This document shows positions 44,700-56,126 of a DNA stretch of 64,000 bases, one piece after another. The stretch's first letter is position 1; every line of letters starts with the position of its first letter. A program made the translations under genes and the position numbers. The DNA is from Xiphydria camelus (Eukaryota > Arthropoda > Insecta > Hymenoptera > Xiphydriidae): NCBI GenBank assembly GCA_963678675.1, contig OY783200.1, forward strand, positions 14,875,246-14,939,245. The letters are read 5' to 3'. Below the pieces are notes generated by a model. That model searched no databases, was not told where the DNA came from, and saw only the letters and a list, made by a program, of their open reading frames with translations.

Positions 44700-45590
44700 G
44701 AAAGTTCTCATTAAATTTTTAAAAATAATTTGATCTTTTTCTTTTTGAAAATAAATGTCAACATAACCACGTAACATAAACAAAGAATTAGTAAATAAAA
44801 GTAGTTTTAAAAGTGCAAGTGCAATAATGCCGCTAGTGGAAGGAGAAGCGGTATTGAAAGCAGAGAGAGAGGGTTTGTATTTTCCTGCGGAATCAAAAAG
44901 AGAAACCAAAATGCAGTGAAAATCGTCGCTTCTTGCGTACAATCGTCACACATGGTACTATTTGCCCTACCGATTTACGTACAGAAGCGTTGCAAAAACA
45001 TGTTTGCGTCTTCCTCTGGCCCAGCTGCACTTGCACGTTACTTCTTTATTGTTGTTTACTAGTAAGATGTTCACTTCAACTTCGTGAGGAGCACTTGTTA
45101 CATGTGACGATTGTACGCAAGAAGCGACGATTTTCACTGTATTTTGGTTTCTCTTTTTGATTCAGCAGGAAAATACAAGCTGCTTTTTCAATACCGCTTC
45201 TCCTTCCACTAGCGGCATTTTTGACTCTCCTAGAACTGACAAGATATCTTCGATATCGATATTCATCACTTATGAATTGGGTTTATTGCACTTGCACTCT
45301 TAAAACTACTTTTAGGTATTTACACAAATACTTTGTTTACGTTACATGGTTATCTTGACATTCGATCCGCAACGACGGCCACCTTATAGGAAGAACGAAA
45401 CGCCACCATACAGCGGTGTCTGACGCGAATAAAAGTTCCGTACGGCGTCAGCGAATAGACCAATCAGGATCAAGTATTCCATTCTGGCAAAAATTCGCAC
45501 TCCGGATCCTCACTGTGGCATCAGAGTAACGTCACTCAGTGACGCCACCGCGTGACTTTTGGGTGAAAGTCACGCTTGGCTATCGGGGAT
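44700..45590. repeat. Foldback repeat, copy of 58975-59907
   Basis: About 900 bp shared in the same order with 58975-59907. The outer parts (44755-44830 and 45285-45365) form inverted arms containing ATAACCACGTAACATAAACAAAG. The ORFs inside (44613-44942 minus, 44933-45160 plus) are shadows of this repeat. Confidence 0.65.
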
Positions 45591-45594
45591 ACGG

Positions 45595-46430
45595 TATGTC
45601 CCACTTTGTCCGGGCCAGTTTGAAAGTTACCTTCAGGGAGGCTTGGTCGGTAATCGAAACATTTAATACCGGTAGAAGTCGAGTCGGTAGTTACCCCAGT
45701 ACCGTATGTCCGTCTCTGTACTGGCCAGTTTGAAAGTTACCTTCGGATAGGCTTGGTCGGTAATCGAGACATTTACCGTATGTCCGTCTCTGTACTGGCC
45801 AGTTTGAAAGTTACCTTCGGATAGGCTTGGTCGGTAATCGAGCCATTTATCGTATGTATCATGCCAAATTAAACAAGCAGATATACCGACATTGCCGAAA
45901 CTTTACCGACGGTCAAGAATTTTATAGTTAGAGTTGGCTTGAGAAGAGTGCGCTGTGTGTGCTGCGTGAGAGCGAAAAGTGTCAAACGTCTGATTTCCCG
46001 ATAGCTGTTAATTCAAGAGATCGAAGTGTTTCGTGTATTATTCAATACTTCGATTTTCCGAATTGACAGCTATCGGGAAATCAGACGTTTGGCACTTTTC
46101 GCTCTCACGCAGCACACACAGCGCACTCTTCTCAAGCCAACTTAACTATAAAATTCTTGACCGTCGGTAAAGTTTCGGCAATGTCGGTATATCTGCTTGT
46201 TTAATTTGGCATGATACATACGGTATACCGTAATTATAATTATTTTCGTAATTTCCATTATTCACAAATTCACAATTTCGATATTAGACGCTTCGACCTT
46301 CTGAATTGACATCAACTCTAACTGCCGACTCGACTTCTACTGTATTAAATGACTCGAGTACCGACCAAGCCTATCCGAAGGTAACTTTCAAACTGGCCAG
46401 TACAGAGACGGACATACGGTAGTACAGTGG
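45595..46430. repeat. Cluster of CCGTATGTCC foldback copies
   Basis: Starts at 45592, 45702 and 45776 all read CCGTATGTCC-like and continue GTACTGGCCAGTTTGAAAG. The matching right end is at 46421. Between them is another inverted pair (45850-46025, 46050-46225) containing TGTGTGCTGCGTGAGAGCG. Successive self-insertion at TA is the simplest reading. Confidence 0.6.
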
Positions 46431-47160
46431 AGCCACCGTGGCTGCACTGTGACTGCACGCGGTGCACTTGAAATTTAGCGCGGTGCGACTAAGGTGCATG
46501 TCCAGTCTGCAGGTACTGTACCTGCACGCGGTGCCCACACTACGTGCAGGCACCGTAACAGCACAGTGTTTGATCAAGTGCACATGGGGTGAACTTTAGG
46601 AAAAGAAAATGCACGGGGTGACGGCACAGTGCTTGCACTGTGACGACATTGGTGGCACTATTGTAAATGTATACTATTTTAGGTTAGGTACTTAATTTTT
46701 TTAAATTATCGACTAAATGAATTGAAAATGCATTTCAAATTTATGTTTGCTTTTATTTATAAAACAATAAACGTCGGTTACTCCATAAAGGTTTGTACAT
46801 AGAAAGTTTTTTAATGAATGGGAGAAATAGGTTAAATACAAAAGTTTAATGCTAATAAAATTGCAAGTATAATATTGCGAATTTACGAAGAGACTATTTT
46901 CGAAAGAAATGAAAATTCTTCAAAGGCTTTGTCTTATTGAATTTTCATGAACTTAAAGGTTTTTACAATATTCGCAATTTTCAAAGTATATAATTGCTGT
47001 ACTTTACCTATTTTTCTCATTCATTTTCCACAATTAAACATAAATAAAATAAAAAATGGGTCATCTGAATGTTTGTCTAATACCAGAGATAATGTTAATA
47101 ATTTCACACATTTTAAACTTCAATTTTCATTCCGTATGTCCGCGATCAATTGAGGGGCTA
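46430..47160. other. GTGCA-rich repeats, then AT-rich DNA
   Basis: 46430-46660 is full of GCACGCGGTGC-type words, shared with 51487-51720. 46670-47160 is AT-rich with no recognised gene. Confidence 0.4.
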
Positions 47161-47164
47161 GTTA

Positions 47165-47440
47165 TTAAAACGCATTATGTCCTTTCGGAGTATTGATTTC
47201 AACTAATACTAAAAAAATATACTTACTATCAATAGGATCTATTGCCTTCGCCGTTAGTCTCATCAAATTTTCAAAAATTCGGTAATGTTGAACTACAAAA
47301 ATGATCAACATAGGGATAAACATATATCTATCGATCACTATAGCTTTGACGACATCCACATTTTTTGTATTGTTTCCATTACAGTTAGATTCGTATAAAA
47401 GTACATATTTCAATGATTCTTGCAACAGTGTGGTTAAATG
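47165..47440 (-). pseudogene. Possible odorant-receptor-like exon fragment
   Basis: The frame ends FENLMRLTAKAIDPIDS before a GTAAGT-like donor and contains a hydrophobic stretch (YMFIPMLIIFVVQHYRIF). The style recalls insect odorant receptors (7tm_6), but no diagnostic motif is complete. An inverted second copy lies at 47825-48032 and direct partial copies at 47480-47570 and 47620-47830. A local duplication of an exon is certain; the family is a weak guess. Confidence 0.3.
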
Positions 47441-47824
47441 TTATAGCATATTTTCCAGAAACTCGAGAAGACAGAAAAATTACTCCGATAGGTAGCGATG
47501 AATCCTTCCGTTGAATAAAGCAGACTTCGAATCGAAAGAAAAAAGAAGAGAACTGAGAAAAATTGTATATGCTGCCCCGGTGAAATACTTTCTTCGAGGG
47601 TATGAATTATTTGTATAAAAATACATATTTCAATGATTCTTGCAACAGTGTGGTTAAAAGTTATAGCACATTTTCCAGAAACTCGAGAAGAGATAAAAAT
47701 TACTCCGATAGGTAGCGATAAATCCTTCCGTTGAATAAAGCAGACTTCGAATCGAAAGAAAAAAGAAGAGAACTGAGAGAAATTTTATAGGCTGCCCCGA
47801 TGAAATACTTTCTTCCGAGGTATG

Positions 47825-48032
47825 AATTATTTCTTGCAAGAATCATTGAAATATGTACTTTTATACGAATCTAACTGTAATGGAAACAATACAAAAAATA
47901 TGGATGTCAAAGTTATGGCGATCGAGAGAGATATAGATTTATTCCTATGTTGATTATTTTTGTAGTTCAACATTACCGAATTTTTGAAAATTTGATGAGA
48001 CTAACGGTGAAGGCAATAGATCCTATTGATAG
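47825..48032 (+). pseudogene. Inverted copy of the possible receptor exon
   Basis: It matches 47215-47440 in opposite orientation (TGATGAGACTAACGGTGAAGG), ending before AGTAAGTATC. The reading frame is broken in the middle (ATAGATTTATTCC replaces the intact version), so it looks decayed. Confidence 0.35.
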
Positions 48033-48049
48033 TAAGTATCTTCTTGTGA

Positions 48050-48199
48050 TTACTCGGTGTATCCGTCATTCATATCCACATCAGTGAAATCTTCTTCCTT
48101 CTCTTCTGTGATGTCATCATCCGAGGCGCCTGAAGTGCGACGATTCTCTGCTGTTCTCTCCAACTCGTCGAAATTGGAAGCTCCAGTTTCGTCAAGATC
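48050..48199 (-). CDS. Candidate last exon of an unknown gene
   Basis: 50 codons from an AG acceptor (48201-48200) to TAA: it begins DLDETGASNFDELERTAEN and ends VDMNDGYTE. It is strongly acidic and uses codons like a real exon, but I do not recognise it and see no preceding exon in the next several hundred bases on minus. It could be the tail of a gene whose other exons were displaced. Confidence 0.35.
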   Translation of the reverse strand, partial: DLDETGASNFDELERTAENRRTSGASDDDITEEKEEDFTDVDMNDGYTE

Positions 48200-48201
48200 C
48201 T

Positions 48202-49095
48202 AACAAAGAAAAAAGTACAATTGGGAATGAGAAAAAAAAATGAATTCAATAATGTCATAAGACAAACCGAAGTACAGACTTTTAAAACCAATTATAATAA
48301 ATACATAAAATTACAAACAAATGGCCAACTAAATTTTTCACATAACCTCAATTTCTCTGTAGTACTACATTTACTACGATTTATTAATTAATTTAGTGAT
48401 ATTTTTAGAAACCCGTACCTTTTTTAAAACTGCTTTACATACTACTCCTCTCAGATAGAAAAGAATCCTTCAGAATTACGGTAGAATGCCACGGTAGGAA
48501 TATTAAGTTCTATCGACACGACGTGCTCAACTTAACTTTGGCGTGTTACGTACCGAACCGGTCTAGGTCGTTTATAGATGGCGGGTCCGCGCCCGTGGAG
48601 CGCTAAAGCACTCTGCTTCAAAGGTGCGGAAATGGATAACGAATAAACATGAACACTGCACTCACTGTAAGACTTACATTCGCCGAAATATGCCGCTTTG
48701 CAGATCCCGAGATTAGCTATAAATTGGCGAAGTATTTATGACTGTGATACTAATAAATGGTACGAATCATTGTGTCGAATTTCGTTTATCCGCTCGTTAT
48801 TTCTCGATAGAATAGCAGCCCTAAATTCTAGGATGCCCGGGAAAAAGAGTACTTATAAGTCAAAAAATGGTCAATATGAGATAAGTCGCTTTCTTCTACG
48901 TACCTAGAGATATTTGTGTGCTACATGCATTTAACGGTTCTTATGAGAAGTGTTATTTTCATTTTATACATTTTTTCTCAACAGTTTATGTTTCAATATA
49001 AACAAATAAAGGTGTTTTCTGAGCAATACCCTTTTTTATCTTGTACTCTTTTTCCCGAGCATCCTAGAATTAGTATAGAATATTTTGAATTTTAC
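48202..49095. other. No recognised gene
   Basis: AT-rich sequence with one GC-richer patch (48530-48610). Short ORFs on plus (48698-48907, 48916-49209) show no domain. Confidence 0.4.
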
Positions 49096-49096
49096 C

Positions 49097-49910
49097 GCTA
49101 TACCGCATGTTCTATGGCCAACCGCGCAGGTGAGCTGCGACCTGAACTCTTGACTTCGGCAGTATTTATGGTACAGTTAGAGTGGGCTTCAGAGGAGTGC
49201 GCTGCATAAGAACGAAAAGTGTCGATTGCTCTTCTAATAGCTGTCATTTCGGGAGATCGAAGCGTTTCATGTAACCTCAAAATCGTAAAGATTTGAATTA
49301 GTAGTGAATAATTTGTAGAAGTGATGAGAAAAATAATCATAAATAATCTTCCGAATTGACAGCCATCGGGAAATCAGACGACGCTTTTCGCCCTTACGCT
49401 GCGTTCTTACGAAAAGTGTGAAACGTCTGATCTCCCGATGGCTATCAATTCGGGAGATCGAAGTCTAAGCTCGAAATGGTGAATCTTTGAATAAAAATGA
49501 TAAGTAATGTTCAGAAGTGAGAGTTAGCAATCATTCGGGTTTTTTTCGATGTCCAACCGAATTACACGCCTCATTCCTATTTGTTTCAGAAAGTATTTCC
49601 GCGCGTGTCTAGGAAGTAGTTTTACGAAGTGGCGTGAGCGATACCTAAGGTGTCAATTCGGAAGATTATTTATGATTATTTCTCATCACTTCTACAAATT
49701 ATTCACTACTAATTCAAAACTTTACGATTTTGAGGTTACATGAAACGCTTCGATCTCCCGAATTGACAGCTATTAGAAGAGCAGTCGACACTTTTCGTTC
49801 TTATGCAGCGCACTCGTCTGAAGTCCACTCTAACTGTACCATAAATACTGCCGAAGTCAAGAATTCAGGTCGCAGCTCACCTGCGCGGTTGGCCATAGGA
49901 CATGCGGTAT
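49097..49910. mobile_element. CCGTATGTCC-family foldback with intron-like interior
   Basis: Ends CCGCATGTTCTATGGCC and complement near 49908, TA-flanked. Arms are about 260 bp with further internal inverted repeats. At 49525-49590 it shares with 26347-26419 the intron-like stretch CATTCGGGTTT...CGATGT.CAACC that runs into a pyrimidine-rich acceptor (TTTGTTTCAG). Confidence 0.65.
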
Positions 49911-49918
49911 AATCTTAA

Positions 49919-50900
49919 CCCAGGTAGCAAGCTGACGTAAACTTGACGTCACTTTTAGGGCATATTTCGTCGGCGACGTCATTCTACCAAAAAATGACGT
50001 TTTAATGTCGTCATTCAAGAAACGTCTTTAAGACGCCTTAAATATGACGTTAAAAAGACGTTATTTTTACGTCGTAATAAAATTTTTAAATAACTATACT
50101 TATTATACAATATACATTGAATATTTTTATATTTTTTTATAATGTATAATATAAAAATATTTGTATAGTGTGGTCTACTCTAATTCTCGATTCTTATATC
50201 TCTGTACCATTTTACCAGTACGTTTTTTTTGTAATAAATAAAAGTAAGATTTTTTATATTGCGGTCGTTTCTATACTCATATAATTATTTATTTATTAAT
50301 ATCAATTTGCGTCTATGCAAGAATATTTATCAAAAGATACAATCATAAATTTAGAAAGATGTTGAGAAAAGAATAATACAATTATAAAATCTTATTTATT
50401 TAAGCTCTTTCTTATTGACTGGAAAAGCAACATACATTTATTCATCAAACTTCATATGAACACCAATAGTAATACTTGATACCACAGAAGCGTGCAGCAG
50501 ATGAGAACTCAAAAATACCGACCGATCGACGAAGTTAAGCAGCAAAAAGTGCGGACAGTAGTTGGATGGGTGACCGCTCACGATGAAAAGATATACGTCA
50601 GCCCTAACCTTCCAGAACCGTCATTTTTTACACAATCACGTTATATTTTTCGTTATCTGCCGTCAGAGCTGACCTTCAAAAACCGTCATTTCGACGTTAG
50701 TGTGCTACCTGGAAAATCGCTAAAATTAAACGTCATATTTCACGTCATAAAGAACGTTAGAAAGACGTCATTAAATGACGTCAGTGGGATGTGACTTTCG
50801 AACGTACTTTTAACGTCATTTATACGTCTTTTACTGACGTCGTCTATGACCAGATCTGACCAAAAAATGACGTTAATTTCACGTTAGTTTGTTACCTGGG
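49919..50900. mobile_element. CCCAGGTAGCA-family non-autonomous element
   Basis: Left end CCCAGGTAGCAAGCTGACG, right end complement CGTTAGTTTGTTACCTGGG at 50900. A second right end (GTGTGCTACCTGG) occurs at about 50693-50712, implying a nested or truncated relative. Subterminal ACGTCA/TGACG words are frequent. It shares 35500-37151 sequence, including the 5S-like block. No transposase; the element at 29220-34984 is a plausible source of one. Confidence 0.65.
50517..50585 (+). ncRNA. 5S rRNA-like promoter region in a transposon
   Basis: CCGATCGACGAAGTTAAGC, then GTGCGGACAGTAGTTGGATG and GGTGACCGC follow the order and spacing of the 5S rRNA A-box, intermediate element and C-box. The rRNA ends are not present, and no T-run terminator lies close by. 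It might allow TFIIIA binding or transcription of the transposon; that is inference. Confidence 0.6.
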
Positions 50901-50913
50901 AAGATCTAATCTA

Positions 50914-51125
50914 CACTCGGGCTCACGGAATCTGTCGCTGGTGACTTTTTTAAACCTTATTTTTAAACGTACTAACCAGTGAACAATTAATTCTCATGCC
51001 CTCATTAGCTACGGTGACGTCTACTCTCGTTAATGAAAGCACGACGATTGATTAATCATTGGTTAGTACGTTTAAAAATAACATTTAAAAAAACTCACCA
51101 GCGACAGATTCCGTGAGCCCGGGTG
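50914..51125. mobile_element. Palindromic MITE, CACCCG family
   Basis: Ends CACTCGGGCTCACGGAATC and complement are TA-flanked (50912-50913, 51126-51127). It is nearly the same length as 39014-39226, whose interior it matches in inverted order. Confidence 0.8.
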
Positions 51126-51149
51126 TACCTATGTATGTATGTAGTTGCA

Positions 51150-52480
51150 TACGCGACAGGCGATGTATTGGCGGCACTGCACTAATCCTGTGGCAGAATT
51201 TTTTATCTGGGCTACGAACACTATTTTTACGTGTTACTTATACAGTTGCATAAAATCTTATTGAAAAAAGGAATTGCGCATCTCTTACGTAGTTGCAAAT
51301 ACTTTGAGGTTTGGAACGCAACTGAAGTCCACGTGCTCGACTTTTATGATTTAATTGACTTTTCACATATTTTGAGACTCTATTGTGGTCAAGAAAAAAA
51401 ATTAAATTACTCGTTTAATTTGTAAATTATTTTTAACCATTATAAGTCCATATGTTTGTTAAATTTGCAAATAATTTTTTATAAACGATGAGTGAAGGCA
51501 CCGTGTATTCACTGTGCCGTCACAAGGTTTTGGGCACGCGGTGCAAAAAAAGTGCAAACACAGTGATTGTACTGAGTGCAAACGTTGTGACTTCCCGCCC
51601 AGAGCACCAGATCATTCACCGTGCAGACGCCGTGCGCTCACGCTGTGCAACTCCACCAAGAAACTGCACGGTGTAGTCACGGTGGAGCCACAGGCTGTCA
51701 GCACTGCGTGCATCTACCGTGCGCTACGGCTTAACTGCACGCTTTGCTATTGGAGTAGAGTTGGTGTCAATTCGGGAGATCGAAGCGTCTAACCTCGAAA
51801 TTATGAATTTGTGAATAATAGTGAGTAATTTCCATTATTCACAAATTCATAATTTCGAAGTTAGACGCTTCGATCACCCGAATTGACACCAACTCTAACT
51901 ACCATATGTATCATCCCAAATTAAACAAGCAGAGATACCGACATTGTCGAAACTTTACCGACGGTAAAGAATTTTATAGTTAGAATTGGCTTGAGAAGAG
52001 TGCGCTGTGTGTGCTGCGTGAGAGTGAAAAGTGTCAAACGTCTGATTTCCCGATAGCTGTCAGTTCGGAAAATCGAAGTATTGAATAATAGACGAAACAC
52101 TTCGATCTCTTGAGTTAACAGCTATCGGGAAATCAGCCGTTTGACACTTTTCGCTCTCACGCAGCACACACAGCGTACTCTTCTCAAGCCAACTCTATAA
52201 AATTCTTGACCGTCGGTACCCAGATAGCAAAATGTAGTCACAATGCACGCACTGTGAGTGCACGCGTGCGCTTCAAGTCGCACGCGTGCGACGCATTTGG
52301 CCTTACATATGTGCGCGCATATGCGTCGCATTTGAGGCGCACGAGTGCTACTTGATGCATGCGCGAAAATGTCGCGGGAAATTCAACACCGTTAGAAAAT
52401 TAATATGGATTCTCTACGTAAATGTTTATAATAAATGACACAATTTTTATGAGTAAATCCGTTATTCATTTATTATTATA
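51150..52480. repeat. Unique DNA, GTGCA repeats and foldback remnants
   Basis: 51150-51480 shows nothing. 51487-51720 has GTGCAAA/CACGGTG repeats. 51755-51905 is a small hairpin, and 51905-52215 is inverted copies matching 45850-46225. 52220-52380 is rich in GCGCACGCGTGCG. No gene. Confidence 0.45.
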
Positions 52481-52499
52481 ATATAATACATAGTGTTAT

Positions 52500-53250
52500 A
52501 CATGACAAATAGTTATACATGACAATACATTTTGAGAAGTACATTTTGAGAGTTACGTTGTTATCAGTCTGTTAAGTAAGAGCGCGTACGGCGTTATTCA
52601 TAAAAGACTTATTCGACAATGTTTTTTCCACATACATATGTTTGACATGTTCCAAGGCAATACGCTATTATATTAATAATGAGTCCAATCACCACCGTCG
52701 ATAATCGCTTGGCATCTCCGAGGCATACTATCCATCAAATTTTCGTTGGTGATGATTGGATTCATTATCAACTGTAATTGCGCAATGCGTTGGAATATGT
52801 AAAACGTATGTATGTGGAAAAAACATTGTTGTGTGAAATTATACATAAGTAATATTAATATATATACATAGTTATACATGACAAATAGTTATACGTGACA
52901 TAGTTATACATGACAATACATTTTGAGAAGTACATTTTGAGAGTTACGTTGTTATCAGTCTGTTAAGTAAGAGCGCGTACGGAGTTAATCATAAAAAACT
53001 TATTCGACAGTGTTTTTTCCACATACATACGTTTGACATGTTCCAAGACAATACGCAATTAATAATGAGTCCAATCACCACCGTCGATAATCGCTTGGCA
53101 TCTCCAAGGCATACTATCCATCAAATTTTCGATGGTGGTGATTGGACTCATTATCAACTGTAAATGCACAATGCGTTGGAATATGTAAAACGTATGTATG
53201 TGGGAAAAACATTGTTGAATACATTTTTTATGAATAACGCCGTACACGCT
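52500..53250 (-). pseudogene. Duplicated Tc1-like transposase C-terminal fragment
   Basis: Two related blocks (52500-52880, 52885-53247) each encode on minus IFQRI..LQLIM and NLMDSMPRRCQAIIDGGDW followed by a stop soon after. The phrase SMPRRCQAII is typical of the end of Tc1-family transposases, where it follows the catalytic domain. Nothing of the DDE core remains. The blocks also share flanking GTTAAGTAAGAGCGCGTACG. Confidence 0.5.
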
Positions 53251-53259
53251 CTTACTTAA

Positions 53260-53645
53260 CCCTTACTTGCCACACTGCTATAGAATCACGTACTTGCCAC
53301 ACTGGGGTTGATTTACACCCCAGCGAGAAAAATTGTTATAACAAACAAATTATTGCATATTTGGACTGGAAAATTTTATCAGCTCTTCTTAAGAGCGTGC
53401 TTTAAAAGGCAGTGGAACTTGTATAGCCAGAACTTAAAATTAAGTATGCGAAAAAAATCAAATATTAAAGTTACACGGTCTTTTAAAGTACGCTCTTAAG
53501 ATGAGCTGGTAAAATTTTCAAGTACAAATATGCTATAATTTATTTATTATAACAATTCTTCTCGCTGAGGTGTAAATCAACCCCAGTGTGGCAAGTACGA
53601 ATTTTACCATGGGGTGGTTTCGAACCCCAGTGTGGCAAGTAAGGG
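53260..53645. mobile_element. piggyBac-type MITE
   Basis: CCCTTACTTGCCACACTG and its complement lie between TTAA copies (53256-53259, 53646-53649). Inner arms repeat CACACTGGGGTTGATTTACA. 386 bp. It interrupts the CTGTTAAGTAAGAGCG motif of the adjoining Tc1-like repeat. Same type as 37201-37785 but a different sequence. Confidence 0.8.
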
Positions 53646-53977
53646 TTAACAGACCTATCTTATGAGATACACTGTCAAATTAAGGATTAAACAATTGAAG
53701 GGTTCCTTTCAAAAACAACACTTGTCAAAAACTACGACATGTCGGTTACGCGTTCCTCTGGCTCAGTTGTCGACTGCTCCTGCCGACCTGCGAAAACGAC
53801 GCGTGTTTTTCAATATAGCATCGGTACGCATTTGCGCGCACACTCGCGAGCTCTGAACGCACTTGCCGATTTGGAGGTGATGGGCATCAATGCCTGCCTG
53901 ATACTCGTTTTCCAGGTCCTCGCCAAGTGAGCGCTAACGCCACTTTCCGGCGGTGGAAGCTAACCAATCGCACCTGC

Positions 53978-54563
53978 GTAGAGGGGATCTTCGCCGACGT
54001 AGTAATCGACGTTGGCCGTTCTCAACTCGAAACAATGCATCGTGCCTGGAAGGAGAGAACGCGTGCATTGTACATCGACTAAACGCGCGCAGACAATTTC
54101 TAACGATATAGATATGTACTTACGAGAATGTTGTTGAATCTTTTTGTACTTGGAACTGCTGTCGCTTTGGAACAGGGTTATGGCCTTTGTGTCCAATCAC
54201 CAGTAGTGTCTCTTCCTCTGAAAACACGAGAGTCTTAATGACGGAGGAAGCGAAACCGAATCAGCGCCACGTCGTCGACCTACCATTGGATCGCGATTCA
54301 TCGAATGCACCATCCATCCTTCCTTCAGGATCTTGGAGCCGCGTCGTTTTGTGTGCTTGACGCTTTGAACTATTCGCATCTGCAACTGCGTTATCGCGTA
54401 TGAGGTACCAAGTGTGACGGAGGGTGTGATGGAGAAGAAAAAAAGATAAAGTATTGCAAGTGTCGAGATACGACATTGATTGAATAATTACCTCGATGGT
54501 CTGGACCTTTGAAATGCGTCGGAAGATGCGTCGTCGTGGCATGGAAAGAGGTCCTACGGAAAT
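53978..54563 (-). pseudogene. Protein kinase D-like pseudogene (PH-domain exons)
   Basis: Exons on minus: about 54562-54493 (reading DLFPCHDDASSDAFQRSR), 54390-54285 ([24 protein letters not shown]), 54219-about 54122 (RKRHYW, stop, LDTKAITLFQSDSSSKY) and about 54048-53980 (MHCFELRTANVDYYVGEDP). This is the start of the PH domain of protein kinase D, a diacylglycerol-regulated Ser/Thr kinase. Splice sites are kept, so it is a genomic fragment, not a retrocopy. A TGA stands where the family has Arg after HYW, and the end of the third exon is shortened. C1 and kinase domains are not in the window. Confidence 0.7.
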
Positions 54564-54599
54564 ATCAAACGCGTAAAATGATTCGTAGTGCACTTTCCT

Positions 54600-55560
54600 C
54601 GTGTTTCCTTGTATTTATGCGATGAGAGGGGGGAGGATGACAGGTTGGCTTATTGAATTAGTTAAGTTAGGTTAATTAGTTGATTAGTGTGGTATTTGGA
54701 TCAGCCCATCCGCGCACAGTACCTGTAACTGGAAATATTACGCCAACGTTGGAGAAACAGTAGATCATGCGGCGAGAGAGCCCTCGGTTAATCCGGAGCC
54801 TCGGTTAACCGAGAGTCTACTGCACAGTCGCGGGCGCGACTTGGCGACGGCGTCATGCCGGCCGCCATTCGCACGCGTCGCAACTTGTTGCGCGCCGTTG
54901 TCACTTCACTGTAGATTCCCAGCATAGCTCGGTCGTTCGCAAGGGCCTCTTCGGTGTCCCGGAGCTCCCCCCCCCCCCCCCCCCGAGGCGGCTTCTCGCG
55001 AGGGTCGATCGTCCGGTGTCTCTCTTCTGGCCTTTGCGGTCTTTCGTTAACCGACGATGGCGTCCGTGCCACGAGGGAACTCGGCACGGCAGACTTCGTA
55101 ATCGTCGAATAACTCCTAAACGCCGGCCTCGCCGCACTTTCACTTCACTCAGTGAGCTTCGCACTGCTCCGCGAACACCACCATGAATTCTTTATCGCAC
55201 TCACTCGCGAAAAACCCGACTAAAGTTCCGAATTTCGCAGGAGCGATCCGCTACACGTCCGCACTGCTCGACCACCGAACCTTTAAATTTAACTACGAAC
55301 ACGTTCCCTGCGTATCAAAATGATTGAATTAACCCCCGTACTAAAATCTTGAAATTTACGTAAAACTATGTTGGCATGCCGTGTAAATCCACGCTTTGCT
55401 ATCGGGGTTGGTGCTACTTGGTTACAAAAAGCACTCAAGTCTCATCGCGTGCGCTCAAAACTCACGCGTGACTTCATTTTGACTGCGTAGTAGAGCGCAC
55501 GCGTGAGACCGCACGTCGTGCGTCCTACGTGCGACGCACGATTGCTATCTGGGTAAAATT
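54600..55560. other. GC-rich block with an 18-C run; no gene recognised
   Basis: 54780-55170 is GC-rich with CG dinucleotides and a homopolymer of 18 C at 54967-54984. ORFs on minus (54788-55087, 54901-55164) cross it but show only low-complexity sequence. It could be the old promoter or first exon of the kinase fragment; nothing proves this. Confidence 0.35.
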
Positions 55561-55569
55561 TCGACAATA

Positions 55570-56120
55570 TATGTCGGTATTTCTGCTTGTTTAATTTGGG
55601 ATTATACATACGGTACCGACTCGACTTCTACCGGTATTAAATGACTCAAGTACCGACCAAGCCTCCCCGAAGGTAACTTCAAACTGCGCAGGCCATGGCC
55701 CGTACAGAGTGGGACATACGGTACAAAGCCCAGCCGACGGTAAATTTCAAGGTCCCTGTAACTGTGTGGTGCTGCTCGGGTCGGGACATCATGTACGTGT
55801 GTACGAAGGCTCGCACACTGGAACGCGCTGTCCATACAAGACTTTAAAGAACGCTCCGTACTGCTTCGTACATCAATACAGTGAGCGTGTAGTAGGTATG
55901 TTCGTTCATCTCGGCGTAAAGCGAGCAGCGAGAACCCGTGTATCTTTATGTCTGCCCCCTCCACCCATCAATTTTTACATCGAATTTTCTCAATATATAT
56001 ATGTATGTTTATAACCAAAACTGTGCTTAGTTATACCATATAAATTGATTATTCTCTAATGATAGATTGATAAAGACCAGAATAAATTTTTCATTTATAC
56101 CGGTAGAGATCGAGTCGGTA
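55570..56120. repeat. CCGTATGTCC foldback fragments
   Basis: Ends at 55612 and 55723 (GACATACGG) and shared blocks (CGAAGGTAACTTCAAACTG) mark broken members of the family. 55740-56110 otherwise holds nothing recognised. Confidence 0.5.
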
Positions 56121-56126
56121 GTTAGA

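Noticed and set aside
44613..45160. ORFs of 109 and 75 aa on both strands
   Set aside because: They repeat in 59073-59480 as part of a foldback; the frames lie opposite each other and show no domain or codon structure.
54788..55164. Overlapping 99- and 87-aa minus ORFs
   Set aside because: GC-rich low-complexity frames across a C run, with no recognised domain; both cannot be coding.
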